Shown here in pieces: positions 10,072 through 18,931 of a DNA stretch of 64,000 bases (its first letter is position 1; the number at the start of each line of letters is the position of its first letter). The notes beneath the pieces were generated by a model. It was not told the DNA's origin, made no database searches, and saw only the letters and a program-made list of their open reading frames with translations. The position numbers were made by a program, and so were the translations under genes. Source of the DNA: an uncultured Prevotella sp. (lineage in GTDB: Bacteria; Bacteroidota; Bacteroidia; Bacteroidales; Bacteroidaceae); assembly GCA_905236755.1 (NCBI GenBank), contig CAJOCR010000006.1:37132-101131 (forward strand), in the 5' to 3' direction.

Positions 10072-11769
10072 ATGAAAAGTATATTCTTAAAAGCTGCCAT
10101 TGCAGGAGTGCTTACCTTAGGCATTACCTCATGTGCAGACGAACTAAATATTAAATCCGTAGATCCACAGAGCTCTCCTTCTTACGAAGAGCAAGGACTA
10201 TTCGCAAAGATGTATAGTTCTTTGTGCCTTACAGGACAGAAAGGTGAAACAGGTAATGGCGACCTCACTATGACTGAGGATAAGTCAGGTTTCTATCGTG
10301 CTGTGTTCAACCTTGAGGAACTGCCTACCGACGAAATCAACTGGGCATGGCAAACCGATACTGGTATTCCACAGATTACAGGTATTTCTTGGAACTCTAC
10401 TACCGAGATGATTCAATGGTGCTACAACCGTTTGGGTTGGAACATCACTCTCTATAATTTCTACCTTCAAGAGACAGCTGGCAACGATGCCGACGAGATA
10501 AAGACTAAGCGTGCTGAGGTGCGTTTCCTTCGTGCACTCAACTACTATTATTATCTCGATCTCTTCCACAAAGCTCCTTTCAAGGACGAAACCAATGCAA
10601 TGGACGAACTGCCAACAGAGAAAGTAGGTAAAGACCTCTATGCATGGCTTGACAACGAGCTTACAGAAGTTGAGAAAGACCTCGACCCAATGGGACAGAA
10701 CACCTTCGAGAAGGCTTCTACAAACTTTGGTCGTGCTGACAAGGGTGCTGCTTACATGCTTCATGCTCGTTTGGCTCTCAACTCTGAAGTTTACACCGAT
10801 GGTGCTGTTAAAGACTATCAGAAAGCCATTGACTATAGCGACCTTCTTATTGGTGGTCCTTATGCCCTCAACAAAGTTGCTAAGACTGCGCCTAACGGAC
10901 TCACCTATAGCGGTTATGCTCAGCTTTTCATGGCTGACAACGACGAGAATGCCGAAGCTATGAAAGAGATTATTCTTCCTATCCGCCAGGATGGTCTTCG
11001 CACTCGTTCTACCTGCGGTACTAAGATGCTTGTCAACTCTATGCGTATCTCTGGTATGCCTTATGCAGGTGTAAAGAGCTGCTGGAGCTGTATATATGCG
11101 CGTCCTAACCTCGTTGAGTTCTTCTTCCCTACCGACAATATTCCAATGTCTAAGGAAACAGTAGCTGAGAATACACCTGAAGAAGAAATCATTGAACTCG
11201 ATGCTGCCGACGGTAGTGACACAAAGAGCATTCTTGCTGCAGCTGGTGACGACCGTGCCTTGTTCTATGCAGGACGTGGTGGAGCTTTTGCAAGCGTTCG
11301 TAAGCTTCGTGCCGATAAACTCAACAACTTCCTCGATGGTGTTTCTATCGTGAAGTGGCAGAACATACGTACCGATGGCAAGACTACATCTGATGCTGAT
11401 ATTCCAGACACCGATATTCCTTATTTCCGTTTGGCAGAGGCTTACCTCACACGTGCTGAAGCAAAATGGCGTTTAGGTAAGGACGGACTTGCTGATGTTA
11501 ATGAATTGCGCAAGCGTGCTGGTGCTACTGTTCTTTCTGAACTCGATGCCAACACCCTGCTTCAGGAATGGGGACGCGAGTTTTATACCGAAGGTCGCCG
11601 TCGTACAGACCTTATACGTTTCAACAAGTTCACAGGTAACTCATATCTCTGGGCTTGGAAAGGCGGTGTAGCAACTGGCGCACCTGTTGATGCTCACTAT
11701 GCAGTATATCCAATACCACAAGACGACATCAACAACAATAAAAACATTCATCAGAATAAAGGCTATTAA
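10072..11769 (+). CDS. susD: SusD-like starch-binding outer-membrane lipoprotein
   Basis: A 565-residue RagB/SusD-family protein, the surface lid of the SusC transporter that captures glycan. The signal peptide ends in the lipobox LGITSC with the lipidated Cys at residue 21. The TPR-rich helical body is visible, including the family signatures RFLRALNYYYYLDLFHKAPF and RLAEAYLTRAEAKWRLG, and the C-terminal REFYTEGRRRTDLIRF that ends almost every SusD protein. It follows susC by 18 bp. Binding of starch rather than another glycan is inferred from the locus. Confidence 0.96.
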   Translation: MKSIFLKAAIAGVLTLGITSCADELNIKSVDPQSSPSYEEQGLFAKMYSSLCLTGQKGETGNGDLTMTEDKSGFYRAVFNLEELPTDEINWAWQTDTGIPQITGISWNSTTEMIQWCYNRLGWNITLYNFYLQETAGNDADEIKTKRAEVRFLRALNYYYYLDLFHKAPFKDETNAMDELPTEKVGKDLYAWLDNELTEVEKDLDPMGQNTFEKASTNFGRADKGAAYMLHARLALNSEVYTDGAVKDYQKAIDYSDLLIGGPYALNKVAKTAPNGLTYSGYAQLFMADNDENAEAMKEIILPIRQDGLRTRSTCGTKMLVNSMRISGMPYAGVKSCWSCIYARPNLVEFFFPTDNIPMSKETVAENTPEEEIIELDAADGSDTKSILAAAGDDRALFYAGRGGAFASVRKLRADKLNNFLDGVSIVKWQNIRTDGKTTSDADIPDTDIPYFRLAEAYLTRAEAKWRLGKDGLADVNELRKRAGATVLSELDANTLLQEWGREFYTEGRRRTDLIRFNKFTGNSYLWAWKGGVATGAPVDAHYAVYPIPQDDINNNKNIHQNKGY

Positions 11770-11787
11770 TATAGAAAGATTACAACT

Positions 11788-12969
11788 ATGAAAAAGTCAT
11801 TTAAAAATATAGTCTTACCTGCTCTTGCCTTGGTAACATTACCATTCATGACATCATGCAGCAAAGACATCGACAGCAACCCTACGCTGCAAGAACCAAC
11901 TACATTCCACCTCAACACGCCTGCACTGGCGTTAGGTGGTAATGTGTATGACTTGGAGAAAGGTGAGACTCTGAACCTTACCACAAGTCAGCCTGATTAC
12001 GGTTTCCCTCTTGCTACTACCTACCAAGTTCAGATTTCGCTCAACAAGAATTTCAGCGACAAGGATGTTGAGGGAGTAGAATACACTACATTGGAAAGTA
12101 CCTACAACAAAGCAAACATGAATGTTGATGCACAGGAAATAAACAATGCTGTTGTAGAGATGTTCCTTGACAATAACCCAGGTGTAAGCCCTTCAGGTGT
12201 TATCATGCCTATATACGTGCGTCTGCGTGCTCATATCACCAATTCCGACAGAGGTTACATCAATTCCAACGTTATTGAGATTCCAAAAGTTGTTGTGGGC
12301 TATGTAGCTTCTCTTCCTAAAAACATCTTCCTTGCTGGCAGCAGCATACGCAATGGTGAATCTGTTAAGCAGTTGGCACAGATTTCTGGTAGCAAGAACG
12401 AAGACTTCTTCGGTATGTTCTATGTTGGTGAAAACGGCTCTATCAAATGGGGTGCTTCTACTAAGGCTAACAAGGGCTACAAAGATGCTACAGTAAACTG
12501 CAACGCTACAGGTGTTACTGTTTCTGAGGCTGCCGATGGCGGTATCAAGTTCGATAAGGCTGGATGGTACACTATTCATCTCAATGCCAGCCTCGACAAA
12601 GCAAACAACAAGGTTGACTACACAGCAAACATCTATCCTGCTAAGGCTTACATCATTGGTGCAGCAGCTGGCAACGCATGGAACGATGGCGATGCAGAGT
12701 GGGAACTCACCCCTGGCGCTAATGCTTCTGAGATGTTCGTTTCTCCTGCCTTCGCTGGTTCTGGTGAGCTTCGTGCCTACATCAAGATTCCTGGTTACGA
12801 ATGGTGGAAGACAGAGTTCACTCTCTATAGTGGCAACATCTTCTGGCGCGAGCAAAAAGCAATCAACAGTAACTGGGCTTCCGATCTTGGCGCAGAATAC
12901 TCTGTTTCTTGCAACCCTGGCCAAAAGCTCTATATCGACTTCGACAACGACAAGGGCGAGGTTAAATAA
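11788..12969 (+). CDS. susE: SusE-like outer-membrane starch-binding lipoprotein
   Basis: A 393-residue surface lipoprotein with a lipobox (LPFMTSC, Cys 24), an N-terminal Ig-like region containing the SusE-type strand pattern, and a C-terminal carbohydrate-binding region. Near residue 340 it carries FVSPAF...WWKTEF, a motif also found near residue 435 of the next gene product, so the two proteins share a paralogous C-terminal starch-binding module. The expected role is to hold starch at the cell surface for the amylase and SusCD. The position directly after susD (18 bp) matches the Bacteroides order. SusE and SusF are poorly conserved, so the assignment rests on position and the shared module. 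Confidence 0.85.
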   Translation: MKKSFKNIVLPALALVTLPFMTSCSKDIDSNPTLQEPTTFHLNTPALALGGNVYDLEKGETLNLTTSQPDYGFPLATTYQVQISLNKNFSDKDVEGVEYTTLESTYNKANMNVDAQEINNAVVEMFLDNNPGVSPSGVIMPIYVRLRAHITNSDRGYINSNVIEIPKVVVGYVASLPKNIFLAGSSIRNGESVKQLAQISGSKNEDFFGMFYVGENGSIKWGASTKANKGYKDATVNCNATGVTVSEAADGGIKFDKAGWYTIHLNASLDKANNKVDYTANIYPAKAYIIGAAAGNAWNDGDAEWELTPGANASEMFVSPAFAGSGELRAYIKIPGYEWWKTEFTLYSGNIFWREQKAINSNWASDLGAEYSVSCNPGQKLYIDFDNDKGEVK

Positions 12970-12979
12970 TGAGTAATGA

Positions 12980-12997
12980 GCTGCCCTCACGGGCAGC
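12980..12997 (+). other. GC-rich hairpin between susE and susF
   Basis: GCTGCCC-TCAC-GGGCAGC forms a perfect 7-bp stem with a 4-nt loop just after the susE stop codon. No T-run follows, so it is not a full terminator. It could set the susE/susF transcript ratio or stabilise an mRNA 3-prime end. Confidence 0.5.
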
Positions 12998-13045
12998 CTA
13001 TTCTCTAATTCGAGACAAAAAACACAAATAACAAAGTTTAGAAAC

Positions 13046-14491
13046 ATGAAAAAGCATTTATATATATTTGGACTACTAATGTCTATGTTCACATTCACTT
13101 CATGTAATAGCGACTATGACGATTGGGCAGATCCACAGACTAATGCACAGGAAGATGCAGTAACCATTCCTGGTTATACAGCTACATCGGCTGGCAACAT
13201 TAATCTTAACAACGAGGGCGCTACTGTAAAGGTGGCCGCACTCTCTACAGCCTCACTTCCTGAAGGAAGCACCATTGAGAACAACCGTGTGAAGCTCACA
13301 CCTACAGGCGATGATGTCAAGGACGCTCTTCCTAAGACCTTTGACCTCACCCTCGACTGCTTAGCCGACAGTACAGAGCTGCAGGCTTTCGTTGAGAACG
13401 CTTTCGGTAAGCGTCCAGTGGCACGCACCTTCAAAGCTCACGTTTACTCAAATGTAAACTACAAAGGCGATGACGTGTATGTTGATGCTGGCGAGTTCGA
13501 CATCAATATCACTCCAGCCGCTCCAAATATTGAACCTGCGTATTACTACTACGGCGAACTTGACAAAAAGCAGAAATATGCTTTCAAGAACAGTGATGTT
13601 GACCCATACGACGACCCTATATATCATTGCGTGATACCTGCTTCTACAGCAGGCTGGCACTGGTTTAAGATTGGTCCTGCTTCAGCCTACGATGGTGAAG
13701 GTAATATGGTTAAAGAAAAAACTTGTTTGTGTCCTGTCAAGGAAAACGACACTGCTACTGAAGGTCGATTCACTATAGGCAAGAACTCATGGCATCTCAC
13801 TCAGGAAGATGGTGCTCCAATGTACGACCTCGCTTTCAATGTGTTAACAAACGAATATAAGTTTACTCCTGTACAGGACGAGGCCATTTTCGACACCAAT
13901 CCACAGCTCTATTTCACAAGCAGCAACAATGTTGGCGAGTGGATGCCTCTCGTTCCTGTTCACAGCGATGCAACAATGTCATGGATTATCACTTATCTGC
14001 ACGAAGGAGAAGAGTTCAAGTTTGCTCCTCAGGCTTCTGCCGACAATGCATTTGGCGCAACAGCTCAGATCAATGACCTTGCAAACATGAATCCATCAAC
14101 AAGTAACGGCTATATCAAGGCTGGTAACGCAGGCTGGTATCTGCTTCAGGTTATCAACGATGGTACAAACAAAACAGTTAACATCCTCACTCCTAAGGTT
14201 TACCTCTTTGGTAACACCAGTCCTGCAGGCTGGAGTGACAAACCAGAAGGTCTCTTCACTATTCCAACAAGCGAAGACGGAGTGTTTGTTTCACCTGCGT
14301 TCATTGCCTCTGACGAAATACGTATGTGTGTAAAGCTCGATGGTGTTGACTGGTGGAAGACTGAGTTCGTTATCAAGGCTGATGGACAGCTCGACTATCG
14401 TGCAGGCGGTGACGATCAGGCGAGAGTTAAAGTAAAACAAGCCCAGAAGTGCTTCATCAACTTCACATACTCTTACGGTTACTATCAATAA
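13046..14491 (+). CDS. susF: SusF-like outer-membrane starch-binding lipoprotein
   Basis: A 481-residue lipoprotein (lipobox FTFTSC, Cys 20), about 90 residues longer than the preceding SusE-like protein. After an N-terminal Ig-like segment (to about residue 160) come tandem beta-rich starch-binding modules with repeated aromatic patterns (AGWHWFKIGP; NAGWYLLQVINDG) and the C-terminal FVSPAF...WWKTEF module shared with the SusE-like protein. Like B. thetaiotaomicron SusF it probably carries one more binding module than SusE. It lies 76 bp after susE with a hairpin between them. Function is inferred from position and shared module. Confidence 0.85.
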   Translation: MKKHLYIFGLLMSMFTFTSCNSDYDDWADPQTNAQEDAVTIPGYTATSAGNINLNNEGATVKVAALSTASLPEGSTIENNRVKLTPTGDDVKDALPKTFDLTLDCLADSTELQAFVENAFGKRPVARTFKAHVYSNVNYKGDDVYVDAGEFDINITPAAPNIEPAYYYYGELDKKQKYAFKNSDVDPYDDPIYHCVIPASTAGWHWFKIGPASAYDGEGNMVKEKTCLCPVKENDTATEGRFTIGKNSWHLTQEDGAPMYDLAFNVLTNEYKFTPVQDEAIFDTNPQLYFTSSNNVGEWMPLVPVHSDATMSWIITYLHEGEEFKFAPQASADNAFGATAQINDLANMNPSTSNGYIKAGNAGWYLLQVINDGTNKTVNILTPKVYLFGNTSPAGWSDKPEGLFTIPTSEDGVFVSPAFIASDEIRMCVKLDGVDWWKTEFVIKADGQLDYRAGGDDQARVKVKQAQKCFINFTYSYGYYQ

Positions 14492-14503
14492 TATTTTAAT
14501 ACT

Positions 14504-14550
14504 GAAGATAGAGGAAGATAGAGATTTGGCTTTTATCTTCTTCTATCTTC
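14504..14550 (+). other. 17-bp stem-loop ahead of the amylase gene
   Basis: The arms 14504-14520 and 14534-14550 (GAAGATAGAGGAAGATA against TATCTTCTTCTATCTTC) pair with one mismatch around a 13-nt loop. A third segment at 14554-14565 (TATCTTCCTCTT) can pair with part of the left arm instead, so two exclusive folds are possible. No T-run terminator follows. It separates susF from the amylase gene in the same orientation. Confidence 0.5.
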
Positions 14551-14606
14551 TTTTATCTTCCTCTTAATTCTAAGCAAGCAAAGCTTGCAAATATCACCAA
14601 GCAATT

Positions 14607-16430
14607 ATGAAGCGCATCTTTTCTTTTTTACTTCTTGCCATCATCAGCATAAACACTTTTGCGCAGGGATGGCCTGCAAACTATAGTGGTGTGATGTTAC
14701 AAGGCTTCTACTGGGACTCCTATGAACAGTCAAACTGGAACACCCTTACAGCACAGGCTGACGAGTTGTCTCAGTTTTTCGATCTTATCTGGGTTACCAA
14801 TTCAGGAAAGACATCTGATTGGCATTACAACAAGCGCAACACCATGGGTTACGATCCTTGTTTCTGGCTTGACCACAATTCATGCTGGGGCACAGAAAGT
14901 GAGTTGCGCAACATGATTTCTACATTCAAAAGCAAAGGAACAGGCATCATCGAAGATGTTGTTATAAACCATAAAAATGGTTTTGGCAACTGGGTTAATT
15001 TCCCTAACGAAGAAGTAATAGGAACAGCAATAAGCAAGACATACACCCTCACGTGGGACAACACCAACTACACACAGATATGCAGCAACGACGAGGCTAA
15101 CACCAATGCCACATCTGGCGTGAAGGGCAAGATAAAGGGAAATGCTGACACTGGCGACAACTTCGACGGCTATCGTGACCTCGACCACACCAACGCCACA
15201 ACACAGGCCAATGTGAACACCTATCTCGATTTCCTGTTTAACGAACTTGGTTATGCGGGATTTCGCTACGATATGGTGAAAGGTTTCAGTGCATCATACG
15301 TAGGGCAATATAACAAGCAGGCAAATCCTACCTTCTCTGTAGGCGAATATTGGGATGGAAACAAATCAAAAGTCGTAAGCTGGATTAATGGCACAAAGAA
15401 AGACAATATCATCCAAAGTGCAGCCTTCGACTTCCCAATGAAATACAATATCAACGATGCTTTCAATAATGGCAAATGGAGCAGCCTTTACAACGATTGT
15501 CTATCAAACGACAACAACTACTCTCGCTATAGTGTTTCTTTTGTTGACAATCACGACACAGGTCGTTACAACGACAATGGCAAAGCTCCAGTATATGGTT
15601 ATGTAGAGGCTGCAAATGCCTATATCTTGGCCATGCCTGGCACACCATGCGTATGGATGTATCACTGGCTGAAACACAAGGCTGCAATAAAGAAGCTCAT
15701 CCTTGCACGTAAGGCAGCTGGCATTACCAACCAAAGCAACATCATAAATAGTCAGGCACAAACCAACGGTTTCATTCTGCAGGTGCAAGGCAGCAACGGC
15801 AATGTGTTGCTTCTTCTCGGTTCAACAACAGGTGCCGACACCAACGGCTACAAACTGGCTGTAGAGGGCGAAGGTTTCAAATATTATGTTAGTAATTCTG
15901 TTGACATATCAACTCTTAACACCATCACCGACCAGCAATACACCTTCACAATGCCTGCATTCTGCACAGTAAACAGTGGCGAACGCTGTGCCTTCTTTGA
16001 AGTACCGGCATCATGGAATGCAACAAACATATACTGCTGGAATTGGGACAAAACAACCAACTACACCACAGGCACATGGCCAGGCAAGCAATGCACTCTC
16101 GTAGGCACAAACAACGGCAACAAGGTGTATAAGTGGACAATGGCAGCTGCCGACACCCACTCATCATCGGGCACCAAATCTGGCATTATCTTCAATGCAG
16201 GCAACAACAAGCCACAAACCGGAGACATGCCATTCTTCAACGGTGGCTACTACACTCTCGAAGGTGTGCAGTCAACCTCATTTGTACCAACAGGAATCAA
16301 TAAGCCAAAGATCGCTTCTACCCTCTCCAACTCCGCCACCTACAACCTCTCTGGCCAGAGAGTAGGTAAAAACTACCGCGGAATAGTTATAAGCAACGGA
16401 AAGAAGAGGATCCTACCCGACCTCCCTTGA
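14607..16430 (+). CDS. Secreted GH13 alpha-amylase with C-terminal starch-binding domain and sorting-like tail
   Basis: A 607-residue endo-acting alpha-amylase that fills the SusG position. The signal peptide is type I (NTFAQ/GW, no lipobox), unlike the lipoprotein SusG. The GH13 barrel runs to about residue 440 with DVVINH, nucleophile D222 in GFRYDMVKG, acid/base E247 in SVGEYWDG and D317 in FVDNHDTG. Residues about 470-555 form a CBM26-like domain (WNATNIYCWNWD...TWPGKQ). The final 45 residues contain ATYNLSGQRVGKNYRGIVI, a short beta-rich tail also found on the PI-PLC-like protein at 26277-27935 and resembling a reduced type IX secretion signal. The last residues (LPDLP) are encoded by a dispersed palindromic repeat. 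Surface display by the type IX system is an inference. Confidence 0.93.
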   Translation: MKRIFSFLLLAIISINTFAQGWPANYSGVMLQGFYWDSYEQSNWNTLTAQADELSQFFDLIWVTNSGKTSDWHYNKRNTMGYDPCFWLDHNSCWGTESELRNMISTFKSKGTGIIEDVVINHKNGFGNWVNFPNEEVIGTAISKTYTLTWDNTNYTQICSNDEANTNATSGVKGKIKGNADTGDNFDGYRDLDHTNATTQANVNTYLDFLFNELGYAGFRYDMVKGFSASYVGQYNKQANPTFSVGEYWDGNKSKVVSWINGTKKDNIIQSAAFDFPMKYNINDAFNNGKWSSLYNDCLSNDNNYSRYSVSFVDNHDTGRYNDNGKAPVYGYVEAANAYILAMPGTPCVWMYHWLKHKAAIKKLILARKAAGITNQSNIINSQAQTNGFILQVQGSNGNVLLLLGSTTGADTNGYKLAVEGEGFKYYVSNSVDISTLNTITDQQYTFTMPAFCTVNSGERCAFFEVPASWNATNIYCWNWDKTTNYTTGTWPGKQCTLVGTNNGNKVYKWTMAAADTHSSSGTKSGIIFNAGNNKPQTGDMPFFNGGYYTLEGVQSTSFVPTGINKPKIASTLSNSATYNLSGQRVGKNYRGIVISNGKKRILPDLP

Positions 16431-16438
16431 GAGGGAGG
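16421..16438. repeat. Palindromic dispersed repeat overlapping the amylase stop codon
   Basis: CCTCCCT-TGAG-AGGGAGG is a perfect hairpin whose left arm encodes the last amylase residues and the TGA stop. A related hairpin with compensating arm changes (CCTTCCCT...AGGGAAGG) lies at 59202-59221, in the 3-prime end of the thioredoxin-like gene. Confidence 0.6.
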
Positions 16439-16450
16439 AGTACTAAATCT

Positions 16451-16506
16451 CGAACGCATCTCGAAGGCATCTCGAAGGCTCGATAAAGTCAGTGGCATCT
16501 CGAATG
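16451..16506. repeat. Tandem GCATCTCGAAG-type repeat
   Basis: Four copies of an 11-bp unit close to GCATCTCGAAG, two of them adjacent and one displaced. The same unit occurs inside the acyltransferase gene at 45844-45870 and, more degenerate, in the intergenic right end at 62853-62902. The rest of the interval 16507-16716 shows no gene. Confidence 0.6.
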
Positions 16507-16716
16507 CGCCCCTCTTTTTACCATCACAGGTGCAAAGATACAAAGAATATTCATTGCCACTTTTACGTACAAAACCATTTGAAAACATTACATTTCCAGA
16601 CGACTTAAGGGAAAATATCACAGTAAATATAGTAGATACGAATGAAATCTGGGTGGAGTAGGAAATACGTTGAAAGTTGAATAATTGGTGATAATTAATG
16701 TTGATTTTTATTTAGA

Positions 16717-16753
16717 TGCACCGGCAAGATGACAGTATCCATTCTATCAGTGA
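16717..16753. repeat. Dispersed intergenic repeat TGCACCGGCAAG...TCAGTGA (copy 1)
   Basis: TGCACCGGCAAG is followed by GACAG and then TCAGTGA; the same ordered blocks recur at 28402-28438. Both copies lie in AT-rich non-coding stretches a short distance upstream of an operon promoter. Function unknown. Confidence 0.5.
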
Positions 16754-16873
16754 CCCACAATCCAACGTTCCACGTTTATTGTCTTTTTTGAGTTAAATAA
16801 CCAAAATATAGTTAATTTAAATTAAATACAAGAAGTTTGTGAGGTATGGTTATTTTTCTCATAAAAAAATATG

Positions 16874-16881
16874 TACCTTTG
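16874..16881 (+). promoter_or_regulatory. Promoter -7 box (TACCTTTG) for rplM-rpsI
   Basis: TACCTTTG matches the Bacteroidetes consensus. The -33 region is T-rich (ATTTTTCTC) without a clean TTTG. Transcription would start just before the structured leader at 16882-17089. Confidence 0.55.
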
Positions 16882-17089
16882 CAGTCCGATTGTGAGGTGA
16901 TACTTAGTAACCTTGCAGCTACAGTTGTGTTAATAGTCATTTCTTTGGCCGGACTTGACAGTTAGTGAATCGGCTGTGGCATCAGAGAGAATGCTGTGGA
17001 TGGTCTCTTTTAGACTGGAGGCGCCGCGAGGTCTCTGTTATCATAATAATGTATAATTAAGTTTTTTAGTAGTAAATTAAAAATTTAAA
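16882..17089 (+). ncRNA. Structured rplM leader, candidate L13 autoregulatory element
   Basis: A leader of about 205 nt that is much GC-richer than the flanks. AGTCCG at 16883-16888 pairs with CGGACT at 16950-16955, closing an apical domain of about 60 nt. Further helices (ACAG/CTGT near 16958-16977 and AGAC/GTCT near 17011-17034) follow, then an AT-rich stretch to the rplM ATG. A ribosomal-protein leader ahead of L13 has been described in Bacteroidia (from memory). Whether this sequence fits that model was not tested. Confidence 0.55.
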
Positions 17090-17551
17090 ATGAACACTTT
17101 AAGTTACAAGACTATTTCCGCAAACAAGGAAACAGCTAAGAAGGAGTGGGTTGTAGTTGATGCTACCGATCAGGTTGTAGGTCGCCTCTGCTCTAAAGTT
17201 GCTAAGTTGATCCGCGGAAAGTACAAACCAAACTTCACACCTAATGTAGATTGTGGAGACAACGTAATCATTATCAACGCCGAGAAGATAGTCTTCACTG
17301 GTAAGAAGGAGACTGATAAGGTTTACACACGTTATACTGGTTACCCAGGTGGTCAGCGTTTCAACACACCAGCTGAGCTTCGTACTCGCAAGGACGGTGT
17401 TGACAAGATTATTCGTCACGCTGTAAAGGGTATGCTCCCTAAGGGTCGTCTGGGCCGTAAGCTCATGACTAACCTCTATGTATTTGAAGGTGCAGAGCAC
17501 GATAAGGCAGCTCAGCAGCCAAAGACAATTGATATTAACCAGTATAAGTAA
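17090..17551 (+). CDS. rplM: 50S ribosomal protein L13
   Basis: A 153-residue large-subunit protein. The family core is plain: VVDATDQVVGRLCSKVAKLIRGKYKP near residues 22-47, the loop GDNVIIINAEKIVFTGKK, then HAVKGMLPKGRLGRKLMTNLYVFEG near the C-terminus. It is paired with rpsI 7 bp downstream, the conserved L13-S9 order of nearly all bacteria. It is preceded by a structured leader that may be bound by L13 itself. Confidence 0.98.
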   Translation: MNTLSYKTISANKETAKKEWVVVDATDQVVGRLCSKVAKLIRGKYKPNFTPNVDCGDNVIIINAEKIVFTGKKETDKVYTRYTGYPGGQRFNTPAELRTRKDGVDKIIRHAVKGMLPKGRLGRKLMTNLYVFEGAEHDKAAQQPKTIDINQYK

Positions 17552-17558
17552 TTAGAAG

Positions 17559-17945
17559 ATGGAATTAATTAATGCAATTGGTCGCCGCAAGAGCGCTGTA
17601 GCTCGTGTTTACCTTTCAGAGGGTACAGGCAAGATCACAATCAACAAGAAAGATATTGAGACATATTTCCCATCAGCAATTCTGCAGTATGTTGTTAAGC
17701 AGCCTCTGCAGTTGCTCGAAGCTGAGGGCAAGTATGATATTAAGGTAAACCTCGACGGTGGTGGTTACACAGGTCAGAGCCAGGCTCTTCGCCTTGCTAT
17801 CGCTCGTGCACTCGTTAAGGTTAATGCTGATGACAAGAAGGTGCTGAAGGATGCAGGCTTCCTCACACGCGATAGCCGTGCTGTTGAGCGTAAGAAGCCA
17901 GGTCAGCCAAAGGCTCGTCGTCGCTTCCAGTTCAGTAAGCGTTAA
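17559..17945 (+). CDS. rpsI: 30S ribosomal protein S9
   Basis: A 128-residue small-subunit protein with the typical start [22 protein letters not shown], the middle [19 protein letters not shown], and the basic C-terminal tail ending in RRRFQFSKR that reaches the P-site tRNA. It is cotranscribed with rplM. The stop codon is followed within 12 bp by the structured leader of rpsB. Confidence 0.98.
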   Translation: MELINAIGRRKSAVARVYLSEGTGKITINKKDIETYFPSAILQYVVKQPLQLLEAEGKYDIKVNLDGGGYTGQSQALRLAIARALVKVNADDKKVLKDAGFLTRDSRAVERKKPGQPKARRRFQFSKR

Positions 17946-17956
17946 TATTTGGCGCA

Positions 17957-18054
17957 AGCTGATAAGTTTAGTATCTAAACTGGCAAGACCCACTATGTGG
18001 TTACTTGCCAGCTGATTCTAACAAATGATGTTCTACTTGTAAAGTAGGTAGAAC
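17957..18054 (+). ncRNA. Structured rpsB leader: three-way junction plus hairpin
   Basis: An outer stem AGCTG (17957-17961)/CAGCT (18009-18013) encloses two hairpins: AGTTTAG-TAT-CTAAACT at 17965-17981 and GCAAG/CTTGC at 17983-18008. A separate hairpin GTTCTAC/GTAGAAC follows at 18030-18054, 45 nt before the rpsB start. There is no T-run, so a terminator is unlikely. A site for S2 autoregulation or mRNA processing is the natural guess; S2 leaders are known in other phyla, but I cannot match this one to a described class. Confidence 0.5.
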
Positions 18055-18099
18055 TGTAGAATTAAAAAGAAAGTAAACAATTAAAAAAAGAAAAAGAAA

Positions 18100-18915
18100 A
18101 TGGCAAGAACAAATTTTGACCAGTTACTTCAGGCAGGTTGCCACTTCGGTCACCTCAAGCGTAAATGGAACCCAGCAATGGCTCCTTATATCTTCATGGA
18201 GCGCAATGGTATTCACATCATTGACCTTAACAAGACTGTAGCTAAGATTGACGAGGCTGCTGAGGCTCTTAAGGGTATTGCAAAGTCAGGCAAGAAGATA
18301 TTGTTTGTCGCTACTAAAAAACAGGCCAAGGAAGTTGTAGCTGAGAAGGCTGCTTCTGTAAATATGCCTTATGTTAACGAGCGTTGGGCTGGTGGTATGT
18401 TGACCAACTTCCCTACTATCCGTAAGGCTGTTAAGAAAATGACAAACATCGACAAGCTGATGAATGATGGTACATTCTCTAACCTTTCAAAGCGCGAGCT
18501 GCTTCAGATCAGCCGTCAGCGTGCTAAGTTGGAGAAGAACCTTGGTTCTATCGCTGACTTGACACGTCTTCCAAGCGCACTCTTCGTTGTTGACGTAATG
18601 AAGGAGCACATCGCTGTTAAGGAGGCTGTTCGTCTTGGTATTCCAGTATTCGGTATCGTTGATACAAACTCTGATCCAAAGAACGTTGACTACATCATCC
18701 CAGCTAACGATGATGCTAAGGACTCTGTAGAGGCTATCCTCTCAGCTGTTTGCGGCGCTATCGCTGAGGGTCTTGAGGAGCGTAAGGCAGAAAAGGCTGA
18801 CGAGAAGGCTGCTGCTGAGCAGAAGGAAGAGGCTACTGAGAAGCCAAAGCGTGCTCGTAAGGCTCGCAAGGACGAGGAAGCTGCTCCTGCAGAGGAGGCA
18901 CCAGCTGCTGAGTAA
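18100..18915 (+). CDS. rpsB: 30S ribosomal protein S2
   Basis: A 271-residue small-subunit protein. It shows the family start FDQLLQAGCHFGHLKRKWNPAMAPYIF, the segment ILFVATKKQAKEVVAEKA, VNERWAGGMLTNFPTI and LPSALFVVDVMKEHIAVKEA. The last 40 residues are a charged low-complexity tail of Ala, Glu, Lys and Arg, a common extension in Bacteroidales S2. It is followed by tsf, as usual. Confidence 0.98.
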   Translation: MARTNFDQLLQAGCHFGHLKRKWNPAMAPYIFMERNGIHIIDLNKTVAKIDEAAEALKGIAKSGKKILFVATKKQAKEVVAEKAASVNMPYVNERWAGGMLTNFPTIRKAVKKMTNIDKLMNDGTFSNLSKRELLQISRQRAKLEKNLGSIADLTRLPSALFVVDVMKEHIAVKEAVRLGIPVFGIVDTNSDPKNVDYIIPANDDAKDSVEAILSAVCGAIAEGLEERKAEKADEKAAAEQKEEATEKPKRARKARKDEEAAPAEEAPAAE

Positions 18916-18931
18916 TCATTAGAAATCATAA

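Noticed and set aside
12193..13098. 301-residue minus-strand frame across susE and the start of susF
   Set aside because: Spans two lipoprotein genes with good signal peptides on the plus strand; no recognisable domain.
14574..14588. GCAAG-CAAAG-CTTGC as a fourth LacI operator before the amylase
   Set aside because: The arms match GCAA..TTGC only loosely and the spacing differs from GCAAACGTTTGC; too weak to call.
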